From: Thereva unica
Taxonomy: Eukaryota > Arthropoda > Insecta > Diptera > Therevidae
DNA: 64,000 nt
Reading direction: 5' to 3'
Assembly (NCBI GenBank): GCA_949987705.1
Contig: OX465281.1
Span: 193,551,112-193,615,111, forward strand
Below the pieces are notes generated by a model, which was not told where the DNA came from, searched no databases, and was given only the letters and a program-made list of their open reading frames with translations. The position numbers were made by a program, and so were the translations under genes. Positions 12,145 to 23,801 of the stretch are shown piece by piece. The first letter of the stretch is position 1; every line of letters starts with the position of its first letter.

Positions 12145-14198
12145 CTAGCAAAAACCCGCGTGCTTTGCAACGCCTTTCAATAAAATAAGATTATGGGAAC
12201 ACAGTCTGCGATAGGAAAAAGCTATAGTGAAAAAAGAACAAATCTGGGAAAATTGATTTTGGGAGATGACCGCCATAGACCAAATGATATATTTAGTATA
12301 CTATATTGCCTATGGTGTTCTACTTATCATACTCTTTCATTTGATACACATTTCGAAGGGGTTGTGAAGAAAATATTAATCCGCCCTCTTGAGATGGTCG
12401 CTATGGACCAAACGATATATTGAGTATACTATATTGCATATGGTGTTCTACTTATCATATTCTCTCATTTGATACCCATCTCGAAGGGGTTGTGAAGAAA
12501 ATGGTAATCCACCCTCTTAAGATGACCGCCATGTACCAAACGATATATTGAGTATACTATATTGCTTATGGTGTTCTACTTATCATACTTTTTCATTTGA
12601 TACCCATGTCGTAGGGGTTGTAAAGAAAATGGTAATCCGCCTTCTCGAGATGGCCGCTATGGACCAAACGATATATTGAGTATACTATATTGCTTATATT
12701 GTTCTACTTATCATACTCTTTCATTTGATACCCATCTAGGAGGGGTTGTGAAGAAAATGGTAAACCGCCCTTTTGAGATGGCCGCCATGGACCAAATTAT
12801 AAATTGAGTATACTATATTGCTTATGGCGTTCTACTTTTCATGACCTTTCATTTGATACCCATGTCTCGGGTGTTGTGAAGAAAATGGTAACCCGCCCAC
12901 TTGAGATGGCCACCATGAATCTAAAGACATAGTCTATGGCATTCTTCTTATAATGCCCTTTCATTTGATACCAACGTCGAGGGGGTAGTGAAGAAAATGA
13001 TCATCCGCCCTCTTGAGATGACCGCCATGGACCAAACGATATATTGAATATACTATATTGCTTATGGTGTTCAACTTATCATACCCTTTCATTTGAAATC
13101 CATGTCGAGGGGTGTGAAGATAATGGTAATCCAACCTCTGGAGATGGCCGCTATGGACCAAACGATATATTGAGTATACGATATTGCTTATGGTGTTCTA
13201 CTTATCATACTCTTTCATTTGATACCCATGTCGTAGGGGTTGTAAAGAAAATGGTAATCCGCCTTCTCGAGATGGCCGCTATGGACCAAACGATATATTG
13301 AGTATACTATATTGCTTATATTGTTCTACTTATCATACTCTTTCATTTGATACCCATCTAGGAGGGGTTGTGAAGAAAATGGTAAACCACCCTTTTGAGA
13401 TGGCCGCCATGGACCAAATTATAAATTGAGTATGCTATATTGCTTATGGCGTTCTACTTTTCATAGCCTTTCATTTGATACCCATGTGTCGGGTGTTGTG
13501 AAGAAAATGGTAACCCGCCCTCTTGAGATGGCCACCATGAATCTAAAGACACAGTCTATGGCATTCTTCTTATAATGCCCTTTCATTTGATACCAATGTC
13601 GACGGGGTAGTGAAGAAAATGATCATCCGCCCTCTTGAGATGACCGCCATGGACCAAACGATATATTGAGCATACTATATTGCTTATGTGTTCTACCTAT
13701 CATACTCTCTCATTTGATACCCATCTCGAAGGGGTTTTGAAGAAAATAGTAATCCGCATTCTTGAGGTGGCCGCAATGGACCCAGCGACATATTGAGTAT
13801 ACTATATTGCTTATATTGTTCTACTTATCATACTCTTTCATTGGATACCCATTTCGAAGGGGTTGTGAAGAAAATGCTCATCTGCTCTCTTGAGATGAAT
13901 GCCATGGACCAAACGATATATAGAGTATACTATATTGCCTTTGGTGTTCTACTTACCATACCCTTTCATTTGATATCCACGTCGAGGGGCTGTAAAGAAA
14001 ATGGTAATCCGCCCTCTTGAGATGGCTGCTAATGTGCGCCTACAGCGCCACCAGTGGAGCATTTTTTCAGTTTTTTTTCCTAAACCTTCACATAGCAATT
14101 ACGAAAAAAATCTGCAAAGAAAGTATACAATTTGGTCCAGCCGTTTTCAAGTTTTAAGCATCCGAACACAAATCACGTTCCATTTTTATATATATAGA
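12145..14198 (-). mobile_element. Complete non-autonomous Helitron, satellite-filled
   Basis: On the minus strand the element begins TCTATATATATAAAAATGG (5' end at 14,198) and ends GGTTTTTGCTAG (12,145). CTAG satisfies the Helitron CTRR terminus. A short stem (GCG-T-TGC, loop AAA, GCACGC) precedes it by about ten bases. The bases flanking it on that strand are A and T, the canonical Helitron target. No RepHel coding is present, so it would depend on an autonomous partner. Most of its 2,054 bp is a 128-bp tandem array, as in the Helentron-associated (HINE/DINE-like) elements of insects. Both termini are shared with the second Helitron at 26,998-30,039, with variation. Confidence 0.82.
12285..14030. 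repeat. 128-bp satellite array, 14 units, with 622-bp higher-order duplication
   Basis: The word CATTTGATAC and close variants fall at 12,338, 12,466, 12,594, 12,722, 12,850, 12,962, 13,090, 13,216, 13,344, 13,472, 13,584, 13,711, 13,839 and 13,967. Spacing is 126-128 bp except for two 112-bp units. The run 12,594-13,090 is repeated 621-622 bp later with shared variants, including both short units. Short in-frame peptides across it are products of the repeat, not genes. Confidence 0.92.
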
Positions 14199-17080
14199 TA
14201 ACGGTACAAAAATGAACATATATGTAACACAAAAAAATCTGAAATCGATTTATATTTAATAACAATAAAAGCTAAATAAATAACAAACGAGATGACATCT
14301 AGTTTTAGTGACCTCTGGTAACACAAATTGCTTCGGGAGCAGAATACGCACGGCCCCCCTAGAATCCTCTGCTATTTTTCCTCCACCAAGCACTGTCTAA
14401 AATGGTAGGAAAATGTTACCTGACCTGTCTTATCGCCTGCGGATGTTGCAGTTCGTATTCGGATCCGAGTCGGGGAAACCTTTTACGGTGTAATCCAAAT
14501 ATAGGCTCCTTTCCAGCACGAATTTTCACATCAGCAGCATCGGTCAACAGCAACTTGACTCCATAGACTTGCAAAAATCAAACTAGGAAACTTCCCGTCT
14601 TCTTCCTTTGCACAGATTATTTTGAGAGTTAACACACTACTGCTACAACACTTCACGGTGGTGAAAGATGCGCCGTCTCGGGCCTTCGTCTATATATTTT
14701 TTTCAGCTTGCCTCCCTTCACGGGTAGGTACACGAGAGCACAATCTTTGTCTAGTTTCTTTTCAATTACCAGATTTAGACTAATCGGAATAACATAAATA
14801 AGTCGCTGAGAACGTCCGCTTTGTAAAACCCACATGCGATTGTCAGTAAGAACAAAACGATTTTAAGAGAAAACTGCAATAAAACAAATCTCGGCACTCG
14901 AATTGGCGACCTCCATCCCTACAGCCCAAAAAAAACCCTCTCTCGATTTTTCCTAATTTTTTCTTTATTTTTTTTCTCCCCTACTTGATTTACAAATTTT
15001 AATCTCCGGCAGGTGATTTCATAGACATTTTTCAAATTCCCGCGAGGTGGATTCAACCGACCGTTACACTATGAGTAAAACTAGTGCATCAAAAGTGTCG
15101 GGTACTGATATGAGTAGAATCGAAAGCCAAATACTCATATTAGTAAAGAATCGAACCCACTTAATGGAGGCCCCAACCATATATTAGCCCCAGGCCCGCA
15201 AGGCTATTTGGCGGGCCTGGTTATATTTCCATACTTTAGGTACATCTGCTCAGATACATCTGCTCATCCAGGGAATGGTTCCCAGTGAGAGAAGAGGCAG
15301 TACAATTGTGCCCGATGATCTTTCTAATTTTGCCTAAACTTTAATAACGTACCAAAATAATAACCTTAGGTTACCACTCTCAGCTTTTAACGGCAATAAA
15401 GAACGCTCCTTAAAAATTTCGTGGCATCCTACCGTCCAGGATGAATTCTTTTTATTTTCTTGATTCAGAATAGAATTTTTTTACAACTTCAAGCAAAAGA
15501 TATTTATTAAGTGCTTATAGCATTTTTATGCGAAAGGATAGCTTAACGGTTTATTTATCAAACTAAATGAGGAAATTATTCCCAAACGGCCCTAAGCATT
15601 TCGGCTATCCAAATGGCAAATTCATTGTTAATTTCCCACTGGGAACAGCGGCATTATCTATCACAGCCAGAGACTGGTGGGGGACTAACGTTTGTTTATT
15701 ATTCCGAAATTAATCATAATTAATCAGCTGGAACTGATTAACCCTATTAAACCTTCCCCTGGCCAGCTTTCCGCAGGGCTTGTGGAGCCATTGGCCCCAA
15801 AGAAAACGGCGCCTGATGACATAAATTTTCGTTGATATCAAGATTTCAATCGGTTCAACCGCAAGGAATAAGCTCAACTATGACTCATTACCTGTTAGGT
15901 AACCAGGTACAATTGCCTGGTTATACAGGTAATTCCCTTTGCCAAAAACCAGCAAGAGAGTATGAGATGCAAAATTTGGTCACAATAACGCTATTTCCGC
16001 GCTCTGAACTCGTAAGTAATGTGGCACGTAATAAACGACAGAGCTTTAAATGGCTCGGCATTCGTGCTAGGAAAGTTCGTTATCACAAAAAATTAGCAAA
16101 ACATAGGAGCCGAGGCTCTTTGTGTACCCTACAATCCCCCACTGATAAAATAAAATGGCAACAATAATAAGACTGGAATTAAATACCGCCGCTGACTTAT
16201 CAAGTAATTAATTAATGCCTTGTAGAGGTTATCTCGTCCCAGTAATCTAATGAGCATGTTCCATTTAAGGATATTTGATACCATCGGTAACACTGGTGCG
16301 AACAAATACATACAATGACGGTGCTCTTGAGATATGCGAGTAATAAAACAGGAAAAGGTGCACGCCATCACCTTATCAGCGGAATTAATACGACTTGAGG
16401 AAGGCTTGTGATAACACTGACAACTACTAAATGTAGAGGAGCATGTACCGAAATAAAAACACTTTTTAAGAGAGAAGGAAGTTGTAAAAGGAACACTTTA
16501 TAACTATTCGCTTCCTGACGAGACTTAAATATGCGGGAATTGTACCTGGAATTTATTGTACAAGCGGAATTAGTTAAGAAATTAACTTAACTCATTTAAG
16601 AGTTGAAACTAATTAACTTGGAATTTCATGGTGTTTTTACTATTAACATAATTAAAGGAATTTGAAAATCATTTGGGAAAATAAGAGAAGCATTTCCCAT
16701 TCGATGTGTTGCAAATTGTTTACAAAGTACAGAGAGCTGTAATATATCAAAAATTACTTTTTTTAATGAAACACATTATCATTACTATACTAAATAAAAT
16801 AATTATAATCTGTATTTTTTACTCAACAAATCACTGCAGTCAAAAACTAAGTATAGAAGTCTCGCTTCATGATTGTACTAAATGTGCATTCCATCTGTTA
16901 GTAATGATATCTTGTGGAATAACCTTACACAGGCTGTATTTCCGAAATCTTTTAACATATAAGAGTTTAAACCCCACACCCAGGGCCGGCGTTTAGGTAT
17001 TTTGGGGCTCTTTGCGATATATTTTTAAGGGGCCTTAACTTTTTAAATACCTATATATTTTTTTAGGTAGATTACCTATG
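14199..17080. other. Unannotated 2.9 kb
   Basis: I see no gene. A palindrome-like segment sits at about 15,890-15,930 (ACCTGTTAGGTAACCAGGT then GCCTGGTTATACAGGT). At 16,981 the start CAGGGCCGGC resembles a hAT terminus, but I found no partner end. The rest is AT-rich with short frames only. Confidence 0.4.
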
Positions 17081-17088
17081 TTATTATG

Positions 17089-19757
17089 CACAATTGGAGT
17101 GTCTGTCTGTGATTTCAAAATAATTGTGTTTTTCTAAATTCATAAGGTTGGCAGTTTTCATTAATGCAAGTTTGCCCAGACTTGTGTGCGCATAGACTTC
17201 ATAAATTCAAACATGCAAAGCACATGAAACAAAAGCCGCAAGTTCTTTCGGAAGTTTGCACTGTTTCTTTTGAAGAAGAAAATTGTAACGTCACAAAACG
17301 TCGTGCCAATAACTTGAAAAACGGAACCGACGCGATTTCAGCAAGCAAATGTTAAATTTAAAGTTATTGTTATTATTGTTAATAAATTTAAGAAGGGTTT
17401 CTACAATTATACAGATAAATATCAAAGAAGGAATTTATGTAATAGTTACCTTGACTAAGCCATTCACAAATGATCTCTTTTTGTTACTGCGTCCTGCATT
17501 TTAACCAAACTATCATCGTCTCCTGGTCCTGGGTCATGTTTCTACGAAAAATCTAATAGCTTAAAACTAATTTATTTAAATTTAGCGAGCTAATCCTGGC
17601 GAAGTTATGCAAATCAACGATACTTCTTAAAACTATGGAACGTTAGAAAATTTAAAATTCTGAATTTTGACTATAAAATTCTAAAACCCTGAACACTTGC
17701 ATCCTTATTAATTTAGAACCTTTCACTAAAAAACCTCAAACTAAAATAACAGTGGCAGTACAAAATAGCATTTTCAAAAATGGTGGATCATGTTCATAAA
17801 TGCAAGTTCGCATGCATGCGCAAATAAAAGACCCAGCACAAATCATATGGAAACGTGCTTTCGGTCAAATTGGCTGGAATTTCACTATGTTGTAGCTGAC
17901 ATCGTCCTGATCAAAAGTGCTCATGGGCACGAAACCCAAAAATTAGGCTTTTTGGGTTTTTCAGGGACTTTTAGGATTCAAGTTCGGAAATCATAAAAAT
18001 CGATTAATTAATGCGTCAAACACTATTTTACTTGGAATTTTTCGTAATTCATCTAACAGTTCAATATTTTGAACATGGCTATAATCATATCTCATTGTGA
18101 CAAACAGTTTTTTACACTTTTCCATTTGCTGAACGGGAGACCGTAGATCGCAGACATAACATTTCAATTGAATCCTTCTAGCCTTTATTAAAACCAAACT
18201 TAATTGCTGCAAATAACGAACAAATAAGTTTGTGCTATAAGGTGTAATTCAATGCTGCTGCTTGATTCATCTTACCTTTTATTATATCTGGAAAAATACT
18301 CTCTTAAAAGTAATTATCGTACAACTGAACGCGCTTACAATGTTGAAATGAGAATGAGAATTATTTTTAAAATCGAATAATGCACAATACCGAAGGTAAA
18401 CTTCAAAATGTAAAAACGATGTTTTTTAAACAAACTAAAACTAAAAAAACTAACAAAAAATTATACATACATATTTAGAATTAATAAAGTTAAAACTTGT
18501 TACAAATGTTTTTTGTAGGTGAGCTAAAAGAAACGTTTTTTCTATTCCAAGAAACCATCATTTTTTCTATTCCAAGAAACCATCACCACAATATAGCAAC
18601 ATTTTTTTGTCTAAGTTTTTTGCAACACTTGGATAATTACTTTTTCAATGCACTCACTTAACTGTTTTTAAGAACATTTTGCCCCGAAATAAGATGTATG
18701 CGTAGGCTATGGAGTTGTAGAGCTTATGTATAGTAACTTGACATAATGTATAGTAACTTGACATATTATGTATATTTAAAAGACGCAGGATATTGTAGTG
18801 TACTATTTAATAGATAAATGTTTTTCATACTTAGATATGATAATAACCATGTTCAAATTATGAATTATGAAACTATAAGTTATGTTACTGTCAAATTATG
18901 AAAATTCCTGATAAAATTATGTTCGACGACATTTTTGATCGATTTTTATGATTTCCGAACTTGAATCCTAAAAGTACCTGAAACACCCAAAAAGTATATT
19001 TTTTGGGGTTCGTGCCCATGGGCACTTTTGATCAGGACGATGTCAGCTACAACATAGTGAAATTCCAGCCAATTTGACCGAAAGTACGTTTCCATATGAT
19101 TTGTGCGGGGTCCTTTGTCGAGCGCAGGCGCATGTAAAATTGACAATCAAGTACGTAAGTTGCGCACGCAGGTATGCATTAGTGAAAACACCCGTTATTT
19201 ACACGATATTAAAACAAAATCGCGCATTTTTAAAAATTTTGTCTGCCTTTATGTCTGTCGTGGCTAATCGCGGCTAATCTCGGAAACGGTTAATCCGATT
19301 GGCATGGGACTTTCACTGGAGGATTCAGTATTTTTGCGGGCATGTTTTAGGCTATTTATATACACTTTATATTAGCTCCACCTGTATGTATATAAGGATG
19401 TATGTATGTAGACAAATTTTGAGAATTTATTTTGACCCACTTCCATATAACCAATCAACTTTAATTTTACACACATGTACAGGTAACGCGACAATGAAAT
19501 CTGAACATTTTGTAAAAAAATCCGTTTCAATATGGCCTCCGATTTTCGCAAGGTGTGCTACCCGACATCACGGTATGGGGCATCAAATGAAAGGATATGA
19601 CGCTTTTTCACATTTCGAAAGGTCGGCCGTTTCCAAATACTGGCTATAGCAATAAAAACTTTACATTTAAAATTATTTTTTACCTTTTAGTTCATTTTAA
19701 GATAGAAGTATTTTTAAGTTTTTTTTTTTACTCGAATCCATTTATCGGAACTGACTA
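17089..19757 (+). mobile_element. Helitron fragment split by a TIR element
   Basis: Two blocks (about 17,089-17,149 and 19,194-19,757) match successive parts of the Helitron at 26,998. The first carries GGAGTGTCTGTCTGTGA. The second carries CGGAAACGGTTAATCCGATT and CACTTCCATATAACC. The extreme 5' end (TC plus the AT run) is missing and the 3' part is cut by a hAT end at 19,758. The blocks were once continuous; a 2,044-bp element separates them. Confidence 0.7.
17150..19193. mobile_element. 2.0-kb TIR element nested in Helitron
   Basis: The ends GGCAGTTTTCATTAATGCA and the inverse of GGGTGTTTTCACTAATGCA lie inside the Helitron sequence, flanked by GTT on both sides (17,147-17,149 and 19,194-19,196), a likely 3-bp target duplication. 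A second, longer inverted pair (17,797-18,005 against 18,939-19,150) brackets a unique core. A 63-codon frame at 17,164-17,355 has no match I recognise. No transposase is visible, so it is non-autonomous or deleted. Superfamily is uncertain. Confidence 0.7.
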
Positions 19758-20070
19758 CAGGCGCGGATCTAGAATTTTGTTTTGGGGGGGGGGGTCACGG
19801 AATTAAAAGTAAACCAAGAAAGCGAAACACTAAAAGCATTTGACGATTTACTTGGACAAAATGGAACGCTTTAATTTCACCAACGGAACCAATATCATCA
19901 GAGGGTGGTAGAAGCTGAAAAAAGTTTCCTTCAGACTTTTCATAACCCAGCATCTGTGTGTACAACGGGACTCACAAGTAAAAGAAAGCCGAGATCGATG
20001 TTATTATGTACGGAAAATGAACTTCTCTATAATCGTGACAATGACGGAAAAGTAGATATTCTGATGGCAA

Positions 20071-20755
20071 TTGATAGGAACTTCAGTGCACTCTTCGTTG
20101 AATTTGGTGACTTTACTCTTCAGCATCATTTGGAAACCGCAGGTTCAATCGCGACATATATCAGTAAAACCAGAGAATTTCTTCACATTTTGCGATGCAT
20201 ACCAAGCAATTCGTTCCGAGGATATCGTCATTGATCTGTGTCAGAAATTCGACTTGGACCTAAAATATTTGGTTGGAATTAGAACAGATAGTTGCTCGCT
20301 AATGGCGTCTGATTTGAAAGGGGTATGTCAGGACTTGACGAAAGTAGCCATTCACGCAAGACGTTGTTCTTGCAGTAATCATTTGTTAACAATTCTTTAT
20401 TAAAATCTTCCGAAGTTTCAAATTGTCGCAATGCTTCAGGAACAATGAGAGCAGTTTTGGCTATGGCTAACGGTTTTGCAAACGTTTTTAAAAAACATCT
20501 TGGTGGCAAATCACTTAAGGACTTTGCTAGACTGGTAGAAACCAACTTTACTAGTTGGGTAGAAAATCACGTTGGGCACATGCAGTTCGAGGGTGAACAA
20601 TTAATAAAAAAGTGTGACGCACTTAATGAGATTTCGTTCGATGTGGGAGGACGCGAAAACTGCATCTCCTGCGGCAAATCTTCGTCTTGTACTTTTCAGC
20701 CTAGAGTTTCCGATTTCATCTGCATGGTTAAATGACGTTCTAGGCGTGTATAATA
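20071..20755 (+). pseudogene. hAT transposase, N-terminal/central part
   Basis: Reading across frames gives FTLQHHLETAGSIATYISKT, then FDLDLKYLVGIRTDSCSLMA, then a cysteine segment (RCSCSNHLL), then MRAVLAMANGFANVFK. A weathered W-V-x-N-H-V-G-H-x-Q-F-E motif follows, the counterpart of the hAT ETRWVERH motif. The final readable piece is LEFPISSAWLNDVLGV in another frame. This is the DUF4371/ZMYM1-like transposase type, which cuts and pastes the element by a DDE mechanism. At least three frameshifts or stops are present, so no active protein is possible. The Asp in GIRTDS fits the conserved acidic position of the family. Confidence 0.65.
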
Positions 20756-22195
20756 TTCGTACTATTTGATTTTTTATCATAGTCATTAATAACATAATAA
20801 ACTTTACTTTTCGTACGTATCCGGTACAACTTTACCTTTGAGCCAAACGTCTTCATTAGATTTAAAAAATAAATGGCTAAAAAAATTTTTTTTTAACTAA
20901 TTCTTTTGATTAACTAAAAAATTTACTGAAAAGTAAAAAATAAAAAATATGTAAAACAAAGCGTTAAATTTCAATTTTAATGAAAAAGTTAATTAAAAGA
21001 ATGGCGCATTTTTCATCAAAAATTGAAAATATAACTGTAAATCGCGTGAGATTTACAATAACCCTCAATTTTTGCTTTATTAATTTCATTATTTTTATAT
21101 TAAGAAATGTACATTTTTTTTATAAAATCATCATTTTTAATTTTGTTTGTTTTTCAATATATTTAAGATTTTATGTATTAATTTATAAGGCGTAGTAAAA
21201 AAAATAATTTCAACTTGTTGTTTTGCTCAATTCACTGTGAAGAAAACTCTAACAAAATTTTTTGATGAAAAATGCGCCGTTCTTTTAATTAACTTTTTCA
21301 TTAAAATTGAAATTTAACGCTTTGTTTAACATATTTTTTATTTTTTACTTTTCAGTAAATTTTTTAGTTAATCAAAAGAATTATTTAAAAAAAAATTTTT
21401 TTACCATTTATTTTATTTTTTACTTTTTAGTTTATTATATGTATTCCGCCATTTTATGATGGCGGTTCTATTAGATTTAAAATTACGTCACACACAGCTT
21501 ACTGTATTCTACCTGCCGTACTCTTTCATGTTTCATCTTGGAACCGTTTTCCTGATTTTTTTACAAAATGGTCAGATTGCATTTAGTACTTATACATGAT
21601 GAGTTGAACATAGGTGGAGCCCAAGTCTAACTACATGTAAACGGGAGTCGAGTTGAGTTAAAGTCGACTGAACTCGACTCAGCTCTGCTACCTGGGTTTA
21701 GTTGAAATTATGCATACGGACATGAGTTCAGTAGTTGAGTAGTTGAATTTAGTTGACAGCAGCATCTCTGTGTTTTGTTTGTGATTTTTTGTAACGTGTA
21801 CTGCTTCTTTTTTTTCAATTCACCCTTAACTCAACTATTCATCTCATCATACATACATATTAATTATCACGCGAACTACGAGTGTGTGCAAAATTGGAAG
21901 TTGATCGGTTATATTTTCTACTTTTTAGTCTATTATAAGCTTTTCGCAATTTTGTGTTGGCCGCCATTTTGAATTTTGAATGGCACCACATAGATAATTG
22001 TGTTCTACCTGTCATATCCTTTCATTTGATACCCATGTCAGAGGGGCGCGGAGTACAATTTCAAAAATCGGCCGCCATTTTGGATCCGCCATCTGGATAC
22101 TTTTACAAAACAAACGTGTATGCAAAATTTCAGCTCTATCCGAAACCGGGAAGTCGGTCAAATTTAACTTACAAGATTTGACGACACGTAGTGTA
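20755..22195. mobile_element. Insertion inside hAT: foldback plus minus-strand Helitron fragment
   Basis: The transposase reading breaks here and resumes at about 22,200. Inside are a long inverted repeat (about 20,880-21,035 against 21,265-21,420, AT-rich, sharing GTTAATTAAAAGAA) and a segment (about 21,930-22,190) matching Helitron interior in reverse, with GATACCCATG and GGCCGCCATTTTG. The exact edges cannot be set by eye and I see no clean target duplication. Confidence 0.55.
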
Positions 22196-22199
22196 AGTT

Positions 22200-22500
22200 A
22201 AATAAAAGAATTTAAAAAAGCAACGGATTTGATCAAAGATACCCTTGCTGACCAAAAGATGTGATGATGATTCTGGTTTTCGACGGCTATTTACTGAAGC
22301 TCAACATCTCGCTGCACAATTGGATGAGGAATTCAAAGAAGCACGGGTTGTTTATCGTCAAAAAATCAAACTCCAGAAGAAGAATCTTCATTCCTTTATT
22401 GGACAACATTGTTACCGAATTTAATGAAATGCTTTCTCCAGACATGTTGGACCGAGACGTTGATCAGTTGAGACATTCAAGATGTTCGACAAGTAGTAGA
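22200..22500 (+). pseudogene. hAT transposase, C-terminal part
   Basis: A frame starting with IKEFKKATDLIKDTLAD leads, after a stop, to SGFRRLFTEAQHLAAQLDEE. This continues the transposase interrupted near 20,755 and corresponds to the region before the dimerisation domain of this hAT group. A stop and frame change separate the two pieces. The final dimerisation domain is not visible before the right terminus at 22,614. Confidence 0.6.
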
Positions 22501-22614
22501 AGCGTATTAGCAGCTTTTGGTTTCTCCCATCTCAACTATTATTGCATAGTTCGAGCATTTGGGGGGGGGGGGGTCATGACCCCCGTGACCCTCCCCCCCT
22601 TGAATCCGCGCCTG

Positions 22615-23538
22615 GCTGACGGCGGAGCAATCTGTAAACACACAGAAGTGTTTTCCCAGGAGATACATTCGAAATCTCGAGATGGTTTCGACGACGTCGA
22701 GCACTTCTAATTCATGACTAGCATAATTATTGGTTTCGGCAGCTGTGCATCGACATCGACGACTGTAATAACTTACAGGTTTATAGTCATGGCTTTCAGT
22801 TTCCTGAAGTAGAATCCCTGCCAAGCCGTCACGACTGTCATCGGTATGGACTTGATGGTTCCGTGTCGGATTGTAAACTTCTAAAACTGGGTCGGTACAG
22901 AGAATTTCCTTAATTCTGTCAAAAGCTGATTCGTGCTCTGCTGTCCAGTTAAAATGAGCTGGTGCGTTCTTTGTTTTCAGCAAATTGGTAAGGGGTTTGA
23001 CGATTGACGAATAATTAGGTACAAACTTTCTAAAGAATCCGGTGAGGCCTAGGAATCTTCTAACTTCGACAACAGTGATGGGTGCTTTAAAATTTTGAAT
23101 CGCTATGGTTTTTTCTTTACCAAGTTTAACACCATCTTGGGTTACTCGATGACCCAGGAATACGATCTCGGTTGCCAAAAAAGGGCATTTCTTAAGATGT
23201 AGTGTTAACCCGGCATGACGAACAAGTTGTAGGAATTCACTCAATCTTTCTAAGCCCTCGGTGACTGTGTGACTCGGTATGATGACTTCGTAGACGTAGC
23301 TAATGATCCTACCGGCTGTGCCTTGTATCAATTTCGTAATCATAGTCTGGAACGTCCCTGGAGCGTTGACCAATTGGTGTTGTTCGTCACTCAGATAATC
23401 GTTGCCAAGTAACACATCGTGCGACAACATGTCATCGTTGACAACTAAAAATGTAGTTATTGATGTGCGGTTGTCAGCTTCCACGCAGGCAGTTATCGAT
23501 GAACTGCAGTGATATTCTCCTCCTGCGAATCCTTTCAA
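22615..23538 (-). pseudogene. Gypsy-type pol: protease end, reverse transcriptase, RNase H (deleted)
   Basis: The long frame opens with the tail of a retropepsin (DVLLGNDYL) and jumps directly to the middle of reverse transcriptase (QLVNAPGTFQ), so the finger blocks are deleted. The catalytic box, normally Y-x-D-D, reads YVYE, which would kill polymerase activity. Downstream are CPFLATEIVFLGHRVTQDGV, the connection domain (FLGLTGFFRKFVPNY), and RNase H (FNWTAEHESAF, SYYSRRC, VFTDCSAV). The frame then runs into the hAT end at 22,614. No integrase or LTR is visible. The order matches Ty3/gypsy elements. Confidence 0.8.
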
Positions 23539-23555
23539 AACAAATGGCTCGGTTT

Positions 23556-23801
23556 CTACGGTGGTTGCAAGTTGGTTATTGACTGGCGTATTTGTAATTT
23601 ATCGCTTCCAGTGTCAATGAAAGCATTATATTTATGATCGTTTATGGAAATGGTTTTCAGACGGTTGTCGGGTCGGGTTTCTCCCGATCCGAATGTATTT
23701 ACGTTGCCGGTTTGTTTCCCTTTCGCTTCGGGGCGAGTGGCATCAGTATGAGTCGTTCGTAGGCAGATGGCACATCGAAAGCGTCTTTGTGGTTTTGGCA
23801 A
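23556..23801 (-). pseudogene. Gypsy protease domain fragment
   Basis: The frame ends with NAFIDTGSDKLQI, the retropepsin active-site motif D-T-G, after a gag-like tail. It overlaps the gag frame upstream by about 100 bp and is shifted from the pol frame downstream, where the other half of the protease (LLGNDYL) is found. In an intact element the protease cleaves the polyprotein. Here it is split by a frameshift at about 23,560. Confidence 0.7.

Larger units (their letters stand above)
19758..22614 (+). mobile_element. hAT transposon (decayed, interrupted)
   Basis: Both ends read CAGGCGCGGAT inward, followed by a G-rich run, a common hAT terminus. The interior holds hAT transposase remnants split by an insertion at about 20,750-22,195. 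The flanking 8-mers (ACTGACTA left, GCTGACGG right) share only CTGAC, so the target duplication is poor. The left neighbour is Helitron and the right neighbour is gypsy RNase H, which suggests the two ends did not arrive in one event. Confidence 0.72.

Noticed and set aside
12193..14020. Several open frames over the satellite (for example 12,193-12,423, 13,044-13,301, 13,793-14,020)
   Set aside because: They repeat the same residues with each 128-bp unit and carry no domain; they are by-products of the array.
12285..14030. CRISPR-like regular repeat array
   Set aside because: Units are 112-128 bp with no constant repeat and unique-spacer pattern, and the sequence is eukaryotic.
16981..17060. 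CAGGGCCGGC start, a possible hAT terminus
   Set aside because: No inverse partner or 8-bp duplication found, so kept only as a remark.
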